From Brasenia schreberi (lineage: Eukaryota > Streptophyta > Magnoliopsida > Nymphaeales > Cabombaceae), in assembly GCA_036023115.1 (NCBI GenBank), contig JAYKKT010000064.1, positions 4,521,501 through 4,585,500 of the forward strand: DNA of 64,000 bases, given 5' to 3'. The notes beneath the pieces were generated by a model. The model searched no databases. It saw nothing but the letters and a program-made list of their open reading frames with translations, and was not told the origin of the DNA. The first letter of the stretch is position 1. Each line of letters begins with the position of its first letter. Position numbers and translations under genes: made by a program. Below are positions 35,227-56,626 of this stretch, one piece after another.

Positions 35227-38200
35227 TAGGAAGAGGTTTCATCACGCTTCCTTAGTCTCTTACGTTGGAAAAGGTGAGAATGGGTTTGCCGGACATGGTT
35301 TTGATTTAGTAAAGGTGGAGGATTTAATGCCTGCGAAGAAACAAAAGCTTACGCCATCACGCGTTGTATCAGTGCCCGTTTTGTCCTTTCAATCTTCACA
35401 ACGTTCTATTGCAACCAATACAATTACATCAAGAAAACTTCGCTTGCCGCCCCCTGCTCCGCTGCCGCGAGAGGTTCATGGTCCCCAAAGATCACTGAAA
35501 TATATGTCATCTACGAGTTCGTCTTTGAAGCAGTGGGGAGGGGCAAGTGCAGTAGGAAAGGGAAGTGAGGACATTTCCATGGATAGTAAAGAGAATTATA
35601 TGGTCAATGAGAGTCGGTTAGTGGAAGCTAGAAGACAGGCCCTCGAGTTCGTATCTGGAGCAAGAAGAGATAAAACAGTGAATCGTGATTTTGCTCAATG
35701 CTCAAAAGGCGTCCTTGCCAAATCAGATAAGGCAGTCTCCTGTTCCAAATTCTTAACTGCTGAAGATAGGCTTGCTGAATGTTTGGATGTAGAAAATTAT
35801 AGAAGGATGGTGGATGGTCTTTTGAGTGACTCAACTCATAAGGAGTCCTTCAATGCCCCAGTTTGTGTGCCTCAGAAGTCCTTTGATGTTGCGATTGTGA
35901 ACCTGGACGACGGTTCTCAACCTTCTACTCCAGTAATGCCTGGCTCGATATCATTGCATAATAAAGATGATGCAACTGGAAACATGGGAAAACCTGTGAT
36001 AAGCAGTGTTGTTGAGTTTGAACAGAAGAAACCTGCTTACAGGGTGTTGCAAGAGTCCATAGATGAAAAGCTGGTTCCAGCGTTACGCAATATTAACCTC
36101 CAAATCAAACTAGAGGAGGCAAAGTATGCAGCTATTAACCAGATAAGGAAACTAACCAAACCTGTTGAGGAGGTAAAGGTTTCTCGTTGTTTTTACAGTT
36201 GAGTGCTGTTACTTATCATATGCATGTCCTTTTGCTTTCGATACTATTTCTGGATGTTTCTTCATGTATTTTGCAATGCTTCTGTTGTAGCTGAATATGC
36301 ATTTCTTGGATTAATAGACTTTGTATGTAAACAGAAGCACAAAAGGCTTCTCTTTACCTTCCAGCATTCAAAAAACATAGCTTGAGACATATCAGCTAAA
36401 AGTGTGGACATGTGAACTCCAATCATCTATTGACATTCAAAATAATAAAACTGTCTCTCAGCTCTCATTGTGAATAATTGTCGATCATCAAAGGTTGATG
36501 TTGCATCAATCAATATTACCGAGTCGCCGAGAGTCAAATGACATTCACTGACGAATGTCTATCTTCAAGAATGATTGACAAGAGCGGAAGTATACACAAA
36601 ACGAATCAAGAAGCAGTGCAAGACTGCATAATTTATTCATTGAATGAGGTCTTATTTATAGACACTTTACAAGAGGCAAGTAAGTAGCAAGAAGCAAGAT
36701 CATCAAATGGGCTGAACTAGTGCTGGCCGGCCAGCACTAGTCGTTGGGATCCAACGGCTACTAGCCGTTGGGGCTTCCCAACGGTATTACATTAACACCC
36801 CCCCTCAAACTTACGGGGTATACACTGAAAGTTTGTCTAATAAAAACTGAAATCGAGAAGCTGAAAGAGATTTGGTGAAAAAGTCTGCGAGCTGCATCTC
36901 AGATGTGACATAACAAAGTGAGATCTTCTTATTTAGACACTCTTCTCGAACAAAGTGACAGTCCATCTCGATGTGCTTCGTCCTCTCATGAAAAGTGTTA
37001 TTGGAGGCAATGTACATGGCACTTTTGTTGTCACAATACATGATGGCGGGGTGTTTAACCTGAACGCCCATGTCTGCTAGAAGGGATGTGATCCAAGAAA
37101 TCTCCATCGCAGCTGTAGCCATGGCTCGATATTCAGCTTCTGTGGATGAGAGGGACACCTTCTGTTGCTTTTTACACTTCCAAGAAACAAGAGATTCACC
37201 TAAAAACACACAAAAACCAGTGGTAGAGTGTCTATTGTTGACATCTCCACCCCAATCAGCATCCGTATATATAGATAAATCAAAAGATGAAGAGGAAGTT
37301 AAGAGGACCCCCTTGTGAGCAGTGTTTCTAATATATCGAATAATTCGCAAAACAGCACTCATATGGACAGAAGTAGGTGCCTGTTGAAATTGACTGGCTG
37401 TGTGTACTGCATGAGAAATGTCTGGTCTAGTAATGGTGAGATAAGTGAGTGCACCTATAAGCTGTCGATAAGGGGTGGGATCTTCTAATTTCTCACCATC
37501 TGTGGAACGCAGTTTGGTGCCTAGGACTTCGGGTGTGTCAACAACCTTAGTATCTGTAATCCCAGATCTTTCAACAATATCGTTAGCAAATTTGGTTTGA
37601 GACATAAAGTATCCACAACTATTTTTGGTTATCTCAATACCTAAAAAGTAATTCAGCAAACCCAAGTCTTTCATATCAAATTCGTGATGCAGATTAAGTT
37701 TAACTTCAGCAATTCCCACTTCATCACTTCCTGTGATGATCATGTCATCCACATACAAAAGCAAGATAACAATACCAGATTGTGTTTTGCGTACAAATAA
37801 TGCAGTATCAGTATAGCAAGTCACAAAATTATGCAAATGCATGAATTTTTCAAATCGATCAAACCAAGCTTTTGGAGCTTGTTCAGACCGTACAAGGCTT
37901 TTCGTAATTTAAGAGCATGACCAAGAGGGAGAGTAATGCCAGGAGGAGGACTCATGAAGACTTCTTCATTCAAGTAACCGTTCAAAAAAGCATTCTTGAC
38001 ATCAAGTTGGTATATATTCCATTTTTTTATTGCACTAATGGTAATGAGAATTCTAATCGTGGTCATTCTAGCTACTGGGGCAAACGTTTCATCATAGTCA
38101 ATTCCATATTCTTGGGCATAACCTTTAGCAACTAATCTAGCCTTGTATCTCTCAATGTGCCTGTTGCTGTGAGTTTTGATTTTATATACCCATCGACATC

Positions 38201-41200
38201 CAATGACTTTCTTATCTTTAGGCAGGGGTGCAACTATCCATGTCTGAGCCTTGTCTAGGGCGTTGAGTTCATCTTTCATAGCATCTTCCCATTCTGGAAT
38301 ACCTTTAGCTTGATGATAGAACCTAGGTTCCTTTACTTGACGAAGGGTGGCAATCAAATTTCTTCGTTGTGGTTCAAAAGATTCATATGACACAAATCGC
38401 TGAGGTGGTCTTGAAGCCCTGGGTTCAAAGCTTGTAATATCAGGTTCAGTGTGGGCGTAATGGGTTGTTCTAGGTCGTCTGGGATAATTTGAGGGAAAGG
38501 GTTCAACAATTGACCGAGTATCAACAGTGGTGTGTGAAACATCATTGTTTTCAACATGATCTTCTTGAATGTCTTGATGATCTACTGAGTCACAATCATT
38601 ATCTTCTTCTAACTCAAAAATATCTTTAGGAATGAAAGGTTCCGAATTTTCCAAGGATTTGGACTCATAATAAATGTCATTCTCAAAGAATTTCACATCC
38701 TTGGACACATACAATTTGTCTGCTATAGGATCAAAACACCTATATCCTTTTTTGTCAATGCCATAACCAAGAAAAACACATTCAATAGCTCTAGGTGACA
38801 ATTTGTCATTCTTGTCTGTATACACAAAACATCTACATCCAAAAACCCTAAGTCTTTCATAATATGGAGGGATGTTATACAATTTTTCGAAAGGTGAAGT
38901 ATTCTCAAGGTTAGATGAAGGCATTCTATTTATAAGATATATGGCGGTAAGAGTAGCTTCGGCCCATAAGAATTTAGGAACCTTACTAGCAATTAACATA
39001 GTTCTACAAGTTTCAATAATATGCCTATGTTTTCGTTCTGCTAGACCATTTTGTTGAGGTGTTTTAGTGCATGATTTTTGGTGAATAATACCATTAGTTT
39101 CAATAAAGTTATGAAATTCATTAGACATGTACTCTCCTCCCGAATCGGATCTAAAGATTTTAATGGTTGCTCCAAATTGGTTTTTGATCATGTTACAAAA
39201 TATTACAAATTTTTCAAATACTTCGAATTTGTGTTTTAAAAGATATATCCATGTAAATCGAGTAAAGTCATCCACAAAAATCACATAGTATTGCAATCCT
39301 CCTTTAGAAACAATGGGCGCGGGGCCCCAAACATCCGAATGTATTAAATCAAAAGCTTTCTTTGGTACATAATTTCTTTCTCCAAATGGAAGATGATGCA
39401 TTTTTCCAAGAAGACAATCTTTACATTCAAAATTTTTCTCTCTAATGCTTTTCATCAAAGGAATGTTACACATCTTTTGAGAGTTCAAGTGTCCAAGTCT
39501 TTTATGCCATAGTCTAGCATCTTGGGTTATGTTACAAAAACCCGAATTTGGCATAACAAGATAGTCCATTTTGTATAGTCCACTTTCTCTATGGCCTTGA
39601 CCAATCACCTTCTTCGATAGGTGATCCTGCACCACACAATGTTGGGATGAGAAAGTGATTATACAGTTGTTATCACATATTTGAGCAACCGAAAGTAGAT
39701 TTAAATTTAGCTTAGGTATAAAACTTACATTTTGAATTTTAAAGTCTTGTTTTTCAAGGTTTCCTAATTTTTTGATTTGGAGTTTTGTTCCATCGGCCGT
39801 AAACACATGTTTTCCAATGGTTTCACAAGAATTAACCAAAGAATCTTCACTATGTGTCATATGAAAAGATGCACCAGAATCTAAAAACCAAGACATACCT
39901 TGCGAAGTAGATAGAGCATTCCCGGAGATGCTTGCTTTTTCTTTAAAAATTTCTTCTATGTACGCTTTTATGTTGTTGGGTAAGACACCTCCTTCTTCCA
40001 CGGTTCCCACGTTTCCACCCCTTTTTCGGAGTAGAGGACAAGTGGTTTTAATGTGTCCACTTTCCTTGCAATAATGGCAAATTGTATCCTTGTTAGGCCA
40101 TGGTCCCGTGGGCTTCTTGAATGTGCCTTCATTGTTCTTGGTATGTGGAGGCTTGTAAGTCTTCAAATTTGCTCCGGGTCTTGATGCGGCAAGTACTGCT
40201 TCTTTTGCAACATGCATGTTTTTCAATCTTGTTTCCTCCATAACAAGATCGGCAAGAAAGGTATCCCCTCTAGGTCTAGGTTTCCTATGTATAAGGCTTG
40301 ATCTAATGTTTTCAAATTCGTCTCTTAGACCACGCATAAACAAGAAAAAATATTGATTTTCCAAAAATTCTTGAAATTCGTCTAGTTTGTGAAGTTTTCC
40401 AAATTTGTCAAAACTCCTTAATTGAGTCCAAAGTTCCGAAAATGCATTGTGATAATCCCTAATGCTTAGGTTCTCTTGTTTGAGCATAATCATTCTTTCC
40501 ATAAGATCAATTTGAAAGACAAAATCATCTTGAGAATGAAGCTTTTTCAAATATTCCCAAGTTTCAAACGCATTTTCAAAAGCATTAATCCGATTTCTAA
40601 GTTTTTCATCCACGTTTTGACAAATGATCCATGTGATTTTTGCATTCATTTTTTCCCACAATTTCAAATCGGTTTTGAATTTCTCATGTGCTTTGATGAT
40701 TTCATCATCATCTAAGCCATCAATGTCCAAAATTGGTTCTTTTATAGTCCCATCAATGTAATCCCAAAAATCTTTTGATAAAAAATATTTTTTCATTGTT
40801 CTAGCCCAACTTTGATAACTTTTTGGGTCTAGAATACATCTAAACGACTCATTTTTGCCTTCCATTTGTGCAAAAAATGAATATTTAAGACTAACCTCAA
40901 GTTTGATGCAAATCTTCAATTTTTGCACTTTCGGCACGCTTCCCGATGCACTCGTTTTCTTCGATCCGAGGCTCTGATACCATGTGAATAATTGTCGATC
41001 ATCAAAGGTTGATGTTGCATCAATCAATATTACCGAGTCGCCGAGAGTCAAATGACATTCACTGACGAATGTCTATCTTCAAGAATGATTGACAAGAGCG
41101 GAAGTATACACAAAACGAATCAAGAAGCAGTGCAAGACTGCATAATTTATTCATTGAATGAGGTCTTATTTATAGACACTTTACAAGAGGCAAGTAAGTA

Positions 41201-44200
41201 GCAAGAAGCAAGATCATCAAATGGGCTGAACTAGTGCTGGCCGGCCAGCACTAGCCGTTGGGTAGCTCCAACGGCTACTAGCCGTTGGGGCTTCCCAACG
41301 GTATTACATTAACACTGCTGATTCTTGCACTCTACTATTTTGATGAAATGTCTAACAAACCCTTCGTCTGCATTTTCTCATTAGAAAGCCAATATGATGT
41401 TTGCCAACCATCCTGAATGTTGTTCTTATAAGAAAAGCTGAAGGTAAAAACACGTTGTGAGTGAGACTTGTGAGAGGATAACGACCAAGATGATGGCTGC
41501 CACTGTGACAAAAAGATGCAGATTGTGACATTTGCCCACCAAAGTGTCCTCAATTCACTGAAATTCTGCAGCTAATGCATCATGAGGATATTTTTTAGAT
41601 GCAATCAATTATTACTTTGTTTTAAACTGTAATTTTTTCATGCTTAAAAGTTTTTCCTAGATGTATTCTGTAATTTTTTTTTACTTGTTTTATTTCTAAA
41701 CCAGTCACTAATTACCATAACTTTTGCATTATTAACTTGTCAGAAATAGTACTTTTTCTTTTACTTATATTACCCTGTTAATAAATGTTTTTCCATGAAA
41801 CTAGCTTCTCATATTCTTCCTTTCTTGTAAGTTTTTTTATGCTTATCAAGTTCCAATAATGTTTTTCAGGATCAGTTTCACAAACCTTTTGCTCCTCTTA
41901 CTGCCGAGGAAGAAGAGGAGGTTTCCATTGCTTTGAATGGTTCTAATAGGTATGCACATTTGTCATGATATTTTAGCCCTATGGAGACAACAACTACAGT
42001 TGAACTTCAGGATTTGTATAATTTAAACAATCGTTGGGGGCTGGGGTGCTTATATTGTGCAGGCGGGAATGCTTGGTCATGCATGAGAATTCCAATATTG
42101 AGATTACTAGAAATGTCTTGCAATGTTTGCTACCAGGTGCATGGTTGAATGATGAGGTTAGGTTGCTTTTATGTTTCCTAAAAACTAGAACTTACTCTAT
42201 CACCGTGAGCAGCATTTTGGTATTTTGAATGGACCAAACGCATCTGATCCTTATTCTATTTTATGATAGGTCATAAATTTGTACCTTGAATTATTGAAAG
42301 AAAGGGAGGCGAGAAATCCAAAGCAGTTCTTGCGATGCCACTTTTTCAATACCTTCTTCTATAAAAAGGTTTGCTCATATAAACTGATTTATTTTCTTGT
42401 TTTAATGCACAAAAATCATTATGTGACAGAAGTCACTTTAATCTTTATAATGTTTATCTATTGTTTATCTATTGTTTGTTTCTAATTATCAGGAAATGCC
42501 TAAGTAAGACATTTGTGCTTAATCTGCCTTCACCTGATGTTTCGTCCGTGTTGCAAACACATATTCTCACGTTCATTTAGTTTCAAAAGAGCATATCTAA
42601 CAGATCAGAACCTCTCTTCCTACATAATCATTTCACAGTTTGTGTTCTTTCAGACAACGCTCTAGTCATGGTAGCATTTGTTTTATGAGCTTTAACATTT
42701 ATTACCTGGCATGCAAAACGTGTTATGATTAGCAATGGAACATATCCGGCTTAAATTTGTGAAGCACAGTAAGTTCAATGTCTCTTTGTATTTGCAGGAA
42801 TGGTATCTGCGTGCTCTTCATTATTAATTTATCGAGTAATGATATGAGACAGTAAAATTGTCCAAGGGTTGTGATATTCTTGTAATAGACTGATTCACCT
42901 CCTTGCAATGATTTGCACATCTTTCTGTGGATCAGGTCTTGTGTCTTTATCGTTTCTACTCCTTTGTCCTTCCTGGTATTCCTTGTTCTTGCTTTGGTTT
43001 TATTTTTGCTTTCTTCATGTCTACAGCCATCATCTTTGTCTTGATTTCCCTTTCTCGATCTCTATGCACCACTTTACCCCACATGTACAGGAAGACTTGG
43101 CGACATATGCACACAAAATAGAAAGTGAAAGATGAGAAATTATAGAGAACAAAATATATATTATGGGTGCTGGTGATGATGAGGGATACATTTGAAAATT
43201 CATGGGTGTTGGGACGAGGCAACTTATATGTATAAGCGTACATACACACACAAACATGTGTATTATATTACATAAAAAAGAAAAACTAAGGTTTCATAAG
43301 TTGTTGTTCACTGAGCAACTGGTTCATCATTGATAACAAGCAGTAACAAGTAAAAATTGTTGGTTCAAATGTCAGAAACTATCTTTCTCCCCTACTCTAT
43401 CTGCAGGAAATATTGATGGCATCCCATATTTAAATCCCTGTATGTAAATCACAGAGAATTCAAAAGGAACCATGAATGGACTATGGACTAAACAAAAGAA
43501 AAAGTGTCAGATAAAACCTGCTGCTTTCACAAATACATAAGAAATTGAGGAGAAGAAGAAGAATGGAAGAAAAAGATTGGCAAAAAGAACAACGGAAAAA
43601 AAAGACGGGGAGAAGATGATAAGCAAAAAGTGAAAGAAGAAAACTGTGTTGAAAAGAATAAATTATAGAGAATCTTACCTGCAGGTGGCTGGTGATTGAA
43701 GTGGAAGGGGACACCTCTTTTAGTCCTCCCCCTTTTCAACGACTCTGTAAAACCCTAAATTTCTTTAGAGATTGATTCTGAAGGGCATGATGGTGAAAGA
43801 ACGAAGTACTTATCTTTCATACTACGCTTTCCTAAAATGTGTTTTGGAACCATCTGTTTTTGTTACACATCCCAAACATGGTTGAAGGTATTTTGTAGTC
43901 ATGCATGTTTTCCTGATGAGTTATATTGTCGAACTAAACATGAATGAGCCAGTAGCAAGCTAACCAAGTCAAACCATGAGCAGCTCAGTTTCCTTGTGAG
44001 CCCTGTGGAGACATGCCAGAACTAGTTGCGGTTAAAGTCCTTGTATCATTTATTTTTCAAAGTTCCAGCGATGACAAAGTTCATTAAGTTCGCATAGTGT
44101 AGGATTTAAGAGTCTCAGTAGGGCAGTTTTTTTTGTCATACAAAATGTTGAAAATTTCTTCGCAAGGAATATTGTTTCCATGATTCTGAAAACCCCTTTG

Positions 44201-47012
44201 GGATTAAAAAGTCCTGGTGGGCCCAAAAAACCTAGAATAATTAACCAAGTGTTTTCCTTTATGGAAGATTAAGTTCACTGATATGATTACACATTATGTA
44301 TATGAATTGGTAAAAGTGCATGTATAATGCAAATTCATTCCAAGTTTTCTTATTTATCAAGTTGAATCAGTGTTCTAACATATGATGCTATATGCAGCAA
44401 TAAGTATCGTATCAATGAAGAAAATTGCACAAATACAACAGGTTATCGTAAAAATGCCCCTGTATCATATTCTTCAATGCAGTAGATACAAGGGTGTATC
44501 TATGTCATGTGTATCATATAATATACCACCCCCCCAATGAACCCAAGTTCTCAATAAATTCAGCCCTTTTAGTTTAGTGATAATCGTTAGTTCATCTTAT
44601 GTTTTTTTGTGAGATTTCCAATTTTTGGTGAAAATCCAAAGTTGTTTGCCTGTAATGACTCTTCAAAGTCACCATGTGCACTTAAGTATCCACCCGTCCC
44701 ATAGTTCTACATGGTAATTTGAACTCATTCCAGTCAAACATCTTAGAATTTAATCCAGAAATTGGCTTAGAATATTTTTGATTTTCAGGATTTTTCACGG
44801 TCTTTTAGCCTACTTAAAAAAGTATGAAACTGGTGATACCCATCGATATGTGTACCCTTATCGAATTGCTCAATGAAAACAATACAAACTCGGTATTGAT
44901 GTCTCCAACAATGAGTTGAATTGGAGACCAAGAAAAGATCACAAGAGAATAGAAAAAAGATACTGCTCAAGTATAAAAGAGGATGGAACTTTTGAGTTTT
45001 GGCTTTGGTAAACGTCCATATTTTGGTGAAGGATCTTCTATGATTATCTAAGAACTTGTGTTCCACAAGTGGTTCCTTCTGTCAAATGTGCATTACTAAA
45101 GGTGTCAAATGTGCACTACTAAAGGTGTTTTCTTCGTGAAAAGGAAAACCAAGTCTGTAAGTATTGAGTTCCTGACAAATTCTTTGTATCTATATTGGAA
45201 TATGTGACACTCACTATCAAATAAACTGACCCGTTTAGGAATTAATTTATGCGGCTTAACTATGCAGCTGATTGATGGTAGAAATGGTTATGATTACAAA
45301 GCAGTCAGAAGATGGACCACCCAGAAGAAGATAGGGTACGGCCTTATTGAGTGTGACAAAGTAAAGTTATTGTTCCCTTTCTAATGAAGTTATCTTTTCT
45401 TTTTGGATAAGAAAGTTATCTTTGTTTTAACGTCTGTGGTTCCTTTGATTTTCTTTGGTTTTTTAATTATAGTTTCTATTTTGACTTTATGCAGATATTT
45501 GTTCCCATACACAAGGAGATACATTGGTGTCTTGCAGTTATAAATGCAAAGGACAAGAAATTTCAGTATCTCGATTCACTTGGAGGCATGGATTTCCAAG
45601 CTCTAGAAGTACTGGTATGTGCAATTCATCCTTTCATATCTTGTGCCCTGTCCATTTGTGTGTGGTGCTCGGTTTCTACAGAAAAAAAAAGATGGGAGCG
45701 GAGGGGATAATGTTGTTCAGAATACTCCGTTTAATTACTTGACCTGAAATGAATTTTGACTTTGACCCTGAGGCCACTTATCCTGATCTACAAGCAGTAT
45801 GATTATAGCTAGTCATGCTTTGTCCGCCCATGTAAGAGATCACCCTTGCGTGGCCCGAAGATTGTTTGTCAATGAATGTAAAGCTTTATCGGACTTATTT
45901 ACCAACAAATTATGATAGGGTTATGTGGAAACAAAGACCGACCCATCTAGTATGGAAAAGGTTTAGTTGTTGGCGTTGTATGCTTTGTGCTCACATGACT
46001 GTCGGTGTGCAGTTGTTTGCGTCGCCAGATTGTTAAGATGGCTGTGCAATCCCGCCTGTCCATCTCCACTGCCATCTAAATGATCTGCATCACAGTTAGC
46101 ATGCTTCTACCATAATCACCAGGTTTAACACTGCCCATCATCTCTGCGTGGACATCTGCATGTTTCTGAATATATGCGTCTGGGCACGTGTGTATAAGGA
46201 ACTCCAATGAAAGATATATTTTGCGCATGACACGTCACTAAAAGATCTAAAGATCTTTATTGTGCAAGCACGGCGTACCACACACAAAAAGCAATTATAC
46301 ACAGTACTTGACTGGGTTGGTCTTAAAACATCAGCTGTTGATGCTGCTCTGCTTTCATGTCAAGTTATCCTTTCCAATCGCTTTTCTTTTTGTATGTCAG
46401 GCCAGATACCTTACAGATGAAGTGAAGGATAAGAGTGATAAAGTCATGGATTTCACTTCCTGGGGACAAGAATTTGTGGCTGACTTGCCTGAGCAGCAGA
46501 ATGGGTATGATTTGTGCGACTTTTTTTTGTTTTTTTTTATTTAATTCTAGGAGTTTCATTTCCAATCCAATTGTTTTTCTGGCAACTGCTGCATGCTTCG
46601 TGGTCTCCATTTTGCACATTTTGGCCATATTATTGCGCCACTTATGCTCTTAAAGTGGAAAACTTTATGCGTAATCAGGATAAGTGGGACTTGAGAGCAA
46701 ATGGCCTCGTCTTGGTTCTTGTTTCTCTGTAGGAAGAGATGTTTGTCCTCGTGTGCGTTACTTGTGACTTTTCTAAGAAAGTTTCATTAACAGATATGAC
46801 TGTGGCATGTTCATGATCAAATATGCCGATTTTTACAGCCGAGGCATGAATCTCTCTTTCACCCAGGTAATATTTGAAACTATCTCTCCTCTCCATCTTC
46901 CCCCCCTTCCCCTACAACATTTCGTAACATTACGTAACTTTCTCAACAGGAGCACATGCCATATTTTAGGAAGAGAACAGCAAAGGAGATCCTTCATTTG
47001 AGAGCTGACTGA
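35201..47012 (+). CDS. ESD4: ESD4-like SUMO protease (Ulp1 C48 family)
   Basis: Nine exons join in frame to 565 residues: 35201-36172, 41870-41949, 42063-42156, 42270-42368, 45268-45360, 45495-45614, 46401-46504, 46794-46866, 46950-47012. All junctions are GT..AG. The enzyme matures SUMO precursors and removes SUMO from proteins; Arabidopsis ESD4 works at the nuclear envelope and affects flowering. The start MGALT is typical of the family. Residues 1-324 are a variable basic region (AKKQKL, a possible nuclear signal). The Ulp1 core starts near PFAPLTAEEEEEV and holds LLPGAWLNDEVINLYLELL and CHFFNTFFYKK. Catalytic residues are His456 (EIHWCL), Asp473 (YLDSLGG), Gln518 and Cys524 (QQNGYDCGMF). 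It ends AKEILHLRAD. Intron 1 carries an antisense Copia. No coding lesion seen. Confidence 0.94.
36469..36797 (-). repeat. 3' LTR of the ESD4-intron Copia
   Basis: In element orientation it begins TGTTAATGTAATACC and ends TTATTCACA. It contains a TATAAATA box (36653-36660), a perfect 26-base palindrome centred on GGCCGGCC (36716-36741) and further CCGTTGG/CCAACGG inverted words. Its promoter would read towards ESD4 exon 1. Confidence 0.95.
36811..40865 (-). pseudogene. Copia gag-pol polyprotein with one frameshift
   Basis: From ATG at 40865 (MEGKNESFRCILDPKS) the frame is open to 37821. A second, overlapping frame then runs to the stop at 36811. Motifs in order: a UBN2-type gag, the CCHC knuckle CHYCKESGHIKTTC, protease WFLDSGASFHM, pre-integrase LWHKRLGHLN, integrase SDVWGPAP / FRSDSGGEY / NGLAERKHR (D, D, E), RT KARLVAKGYAQ and LDVKNAFLNG. 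After the break come LLYVDDMIITG (catalytic YVDD), RNase H YTDADWGGD and STEAEYRA, and HIEMDCHFVRE. The break, at about 37882, falls in the conserved KALYGL-containing region and looks like loss of one A. Everything else is intact, so this copy is one base from a full frame; a sequence error is possible. Confidence 0.93.
40971..40982 (-). other. tRNA-iMet primer-binding site
   Basis: On the minus strand, TGGTATCAGAGC directly follows the 5' LTR end CACA. It is an exact match to the common plant Copia primer site. Confidence 0.92.
40983..41314 (-). repeat. 5' LTR of the ESD4-intron Copia
   Basis: Same structure as the copy at 36469-36797, with the TATA box at 41167-41174 and a 24-base palindrome at 41231-41254. 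It differs by a C for T and a 3-base insertion just after the palindrome. Confidence 0.95.
42369..45267 (+). other. ESD4 intron 4 (2.9 kb)
   Basis: Bounded by a GTTTGC donor and an ATGCAG acceptor, with phase kept. It is AT-rich, with no transposon ends or coding domains I recognise. A minus-strand open stretch at 43481-43739 ends at a GTAAGA-like donor but matches no family. Confidence 0.6.
45908..45980 (+). repeat. LINE-tail-like repeat in ESD4 intron 6
   Basis: Carries ATGTGGAAACAAAGACCGAC, ATCTAGTATGGAAAAGG and TTTAGTTGTTGGCGTTG, a further copy of the tail repeat at 11186-11250. Confidence 0.55.
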
Positions 47013-48116
47013 TGAGATGTGATTTGCTCAAACTTGCTCGGTTAGCCTATTTAGTTCGCCTATTTGTTCGGTCATATGGAAGACGAGTATGGAGATTACT
47101 ATCGCGATGGATCTGTAGGGCTATTAAAAGTCAGTCCGGTGGGCAGCATGAGTCTTCTGATCGCTTAGGTTGCTTCCTGCATGTCAAGTGCACCATCGTC
47201 CAACTATCGCGCAAGCATGGTATGCTGCTGTTTCCGACCGTAACTTTATTGGTGAACTGGAGGCTTGCATTCCCATCTGATATGTGGAGCAAGTTTTCTG
47301 GAGAAAATTTTGGCTTCAGCAAAGAAGACCCATGATTTGTACTTGATCTTGTCAACGACGCGATTCTTGTTTCTGCATTTGAGCATGAGCTCAAGCGCTT
47401 TAGGGGAGAACACCACGAGAGTGATTCTTCTTCTTTATTCGATACATGTCAATAGGTTTTCTTGTTCATCTTGTACTTCAAGTTTAGAATGTTGGTAGCC
47501 AAGAGCATTTATTACGTCTTATGCTTTAGTGAAAGGATTTGCTTCCTGTTATGTAGCTGTTGGCCCGTTTTTGTGCTTTTGGTTTTAAAAACGAGGGTGT
47601 TTAATGAAAGAATCTACGCCTCTGGTTTAACATGTTCTACCAAAAGCGAACCACGTAAAGCCTTCCGCACCAAATGCAGTGTACTACACGGATTCATCTG
47701 ATGAGGATTCCCATTCCCATTCGACATGGTGTGACATTATAGGTCAAGGGGCTGCCATTGCGTGGTTCAAGAGAATCACAACCAGGTTTAGTATTAATTA
47801 AATAATGAAAAAAGAAAAACAATCTGGACGTAGACCAATCTGTTGTAAGGTTAGCATGGGTATGTTCTAAGTTCCAGGCTTTTGACAGAATAAATCTCAC
47901 TCTGCTGGCACTAATGCGTGCATAATTTTATATCATGAACATACAACTCAATAAGTCAATGCTTGGAAGACGATTGAAGATGGAATTCATACATACGCCT
48001 CATCAAGCAACAAGAACAAATTAACGTTTAAACACAAAAAGGGAACAAGGGGCAACTCGACAAAGACAACCTATCATCTTTTGCACATATGATTCAAAGA
48101 GTGAAGCCTGCATAAA
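47013..48116. other. Spacer between convergent ESD4 and KIN13A
   Basis: The two genes end tail-to-tail 1.1 kb apart. The spacer should hold both 3' untranslated regions. Short open frames on both strands have no recognisable domain. Confidence 0.6.

Positions 48117-56626
<8,510 letters not shown>

Larger units (their letters stand above)
36469..41314 (-). mobile_element. Young, nearly intact Ty1/Copia element in ESD4 intron 1
   Basis: Repeats 36469-36797 and 40983-41314 differ only by one substitution and a 3-base indel, so the insertion is very recent. On the minus strand the element runs LTR, exact TGGTATCAGAGC primer site, one long gag-pol frame, a purine tract of Gs at 36798-36808, then LTR. 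The domain order protease, integrase, reverse transcriptase, RNase H defines Copia. A single base is missing inside the reverse transcriptase region near 37882. The flanking 5-mers are CTCAT (left) and CTGCT (right), so no clean target duplication is present. It lies antisense to ESD4. Confidence 0.95.

Noticed and set aside
38354..39057. Short frames on both strands inside the ESD4-intron Copia
   Set aside because: Shadows of the long gag-pol frame.
43481..43739. Minus-strand frames in ESD4 intron 4 with a donor-like site
   Set aside because: No recognisable protein and no second exon; low-complexity Phe/Ser-rich translation.
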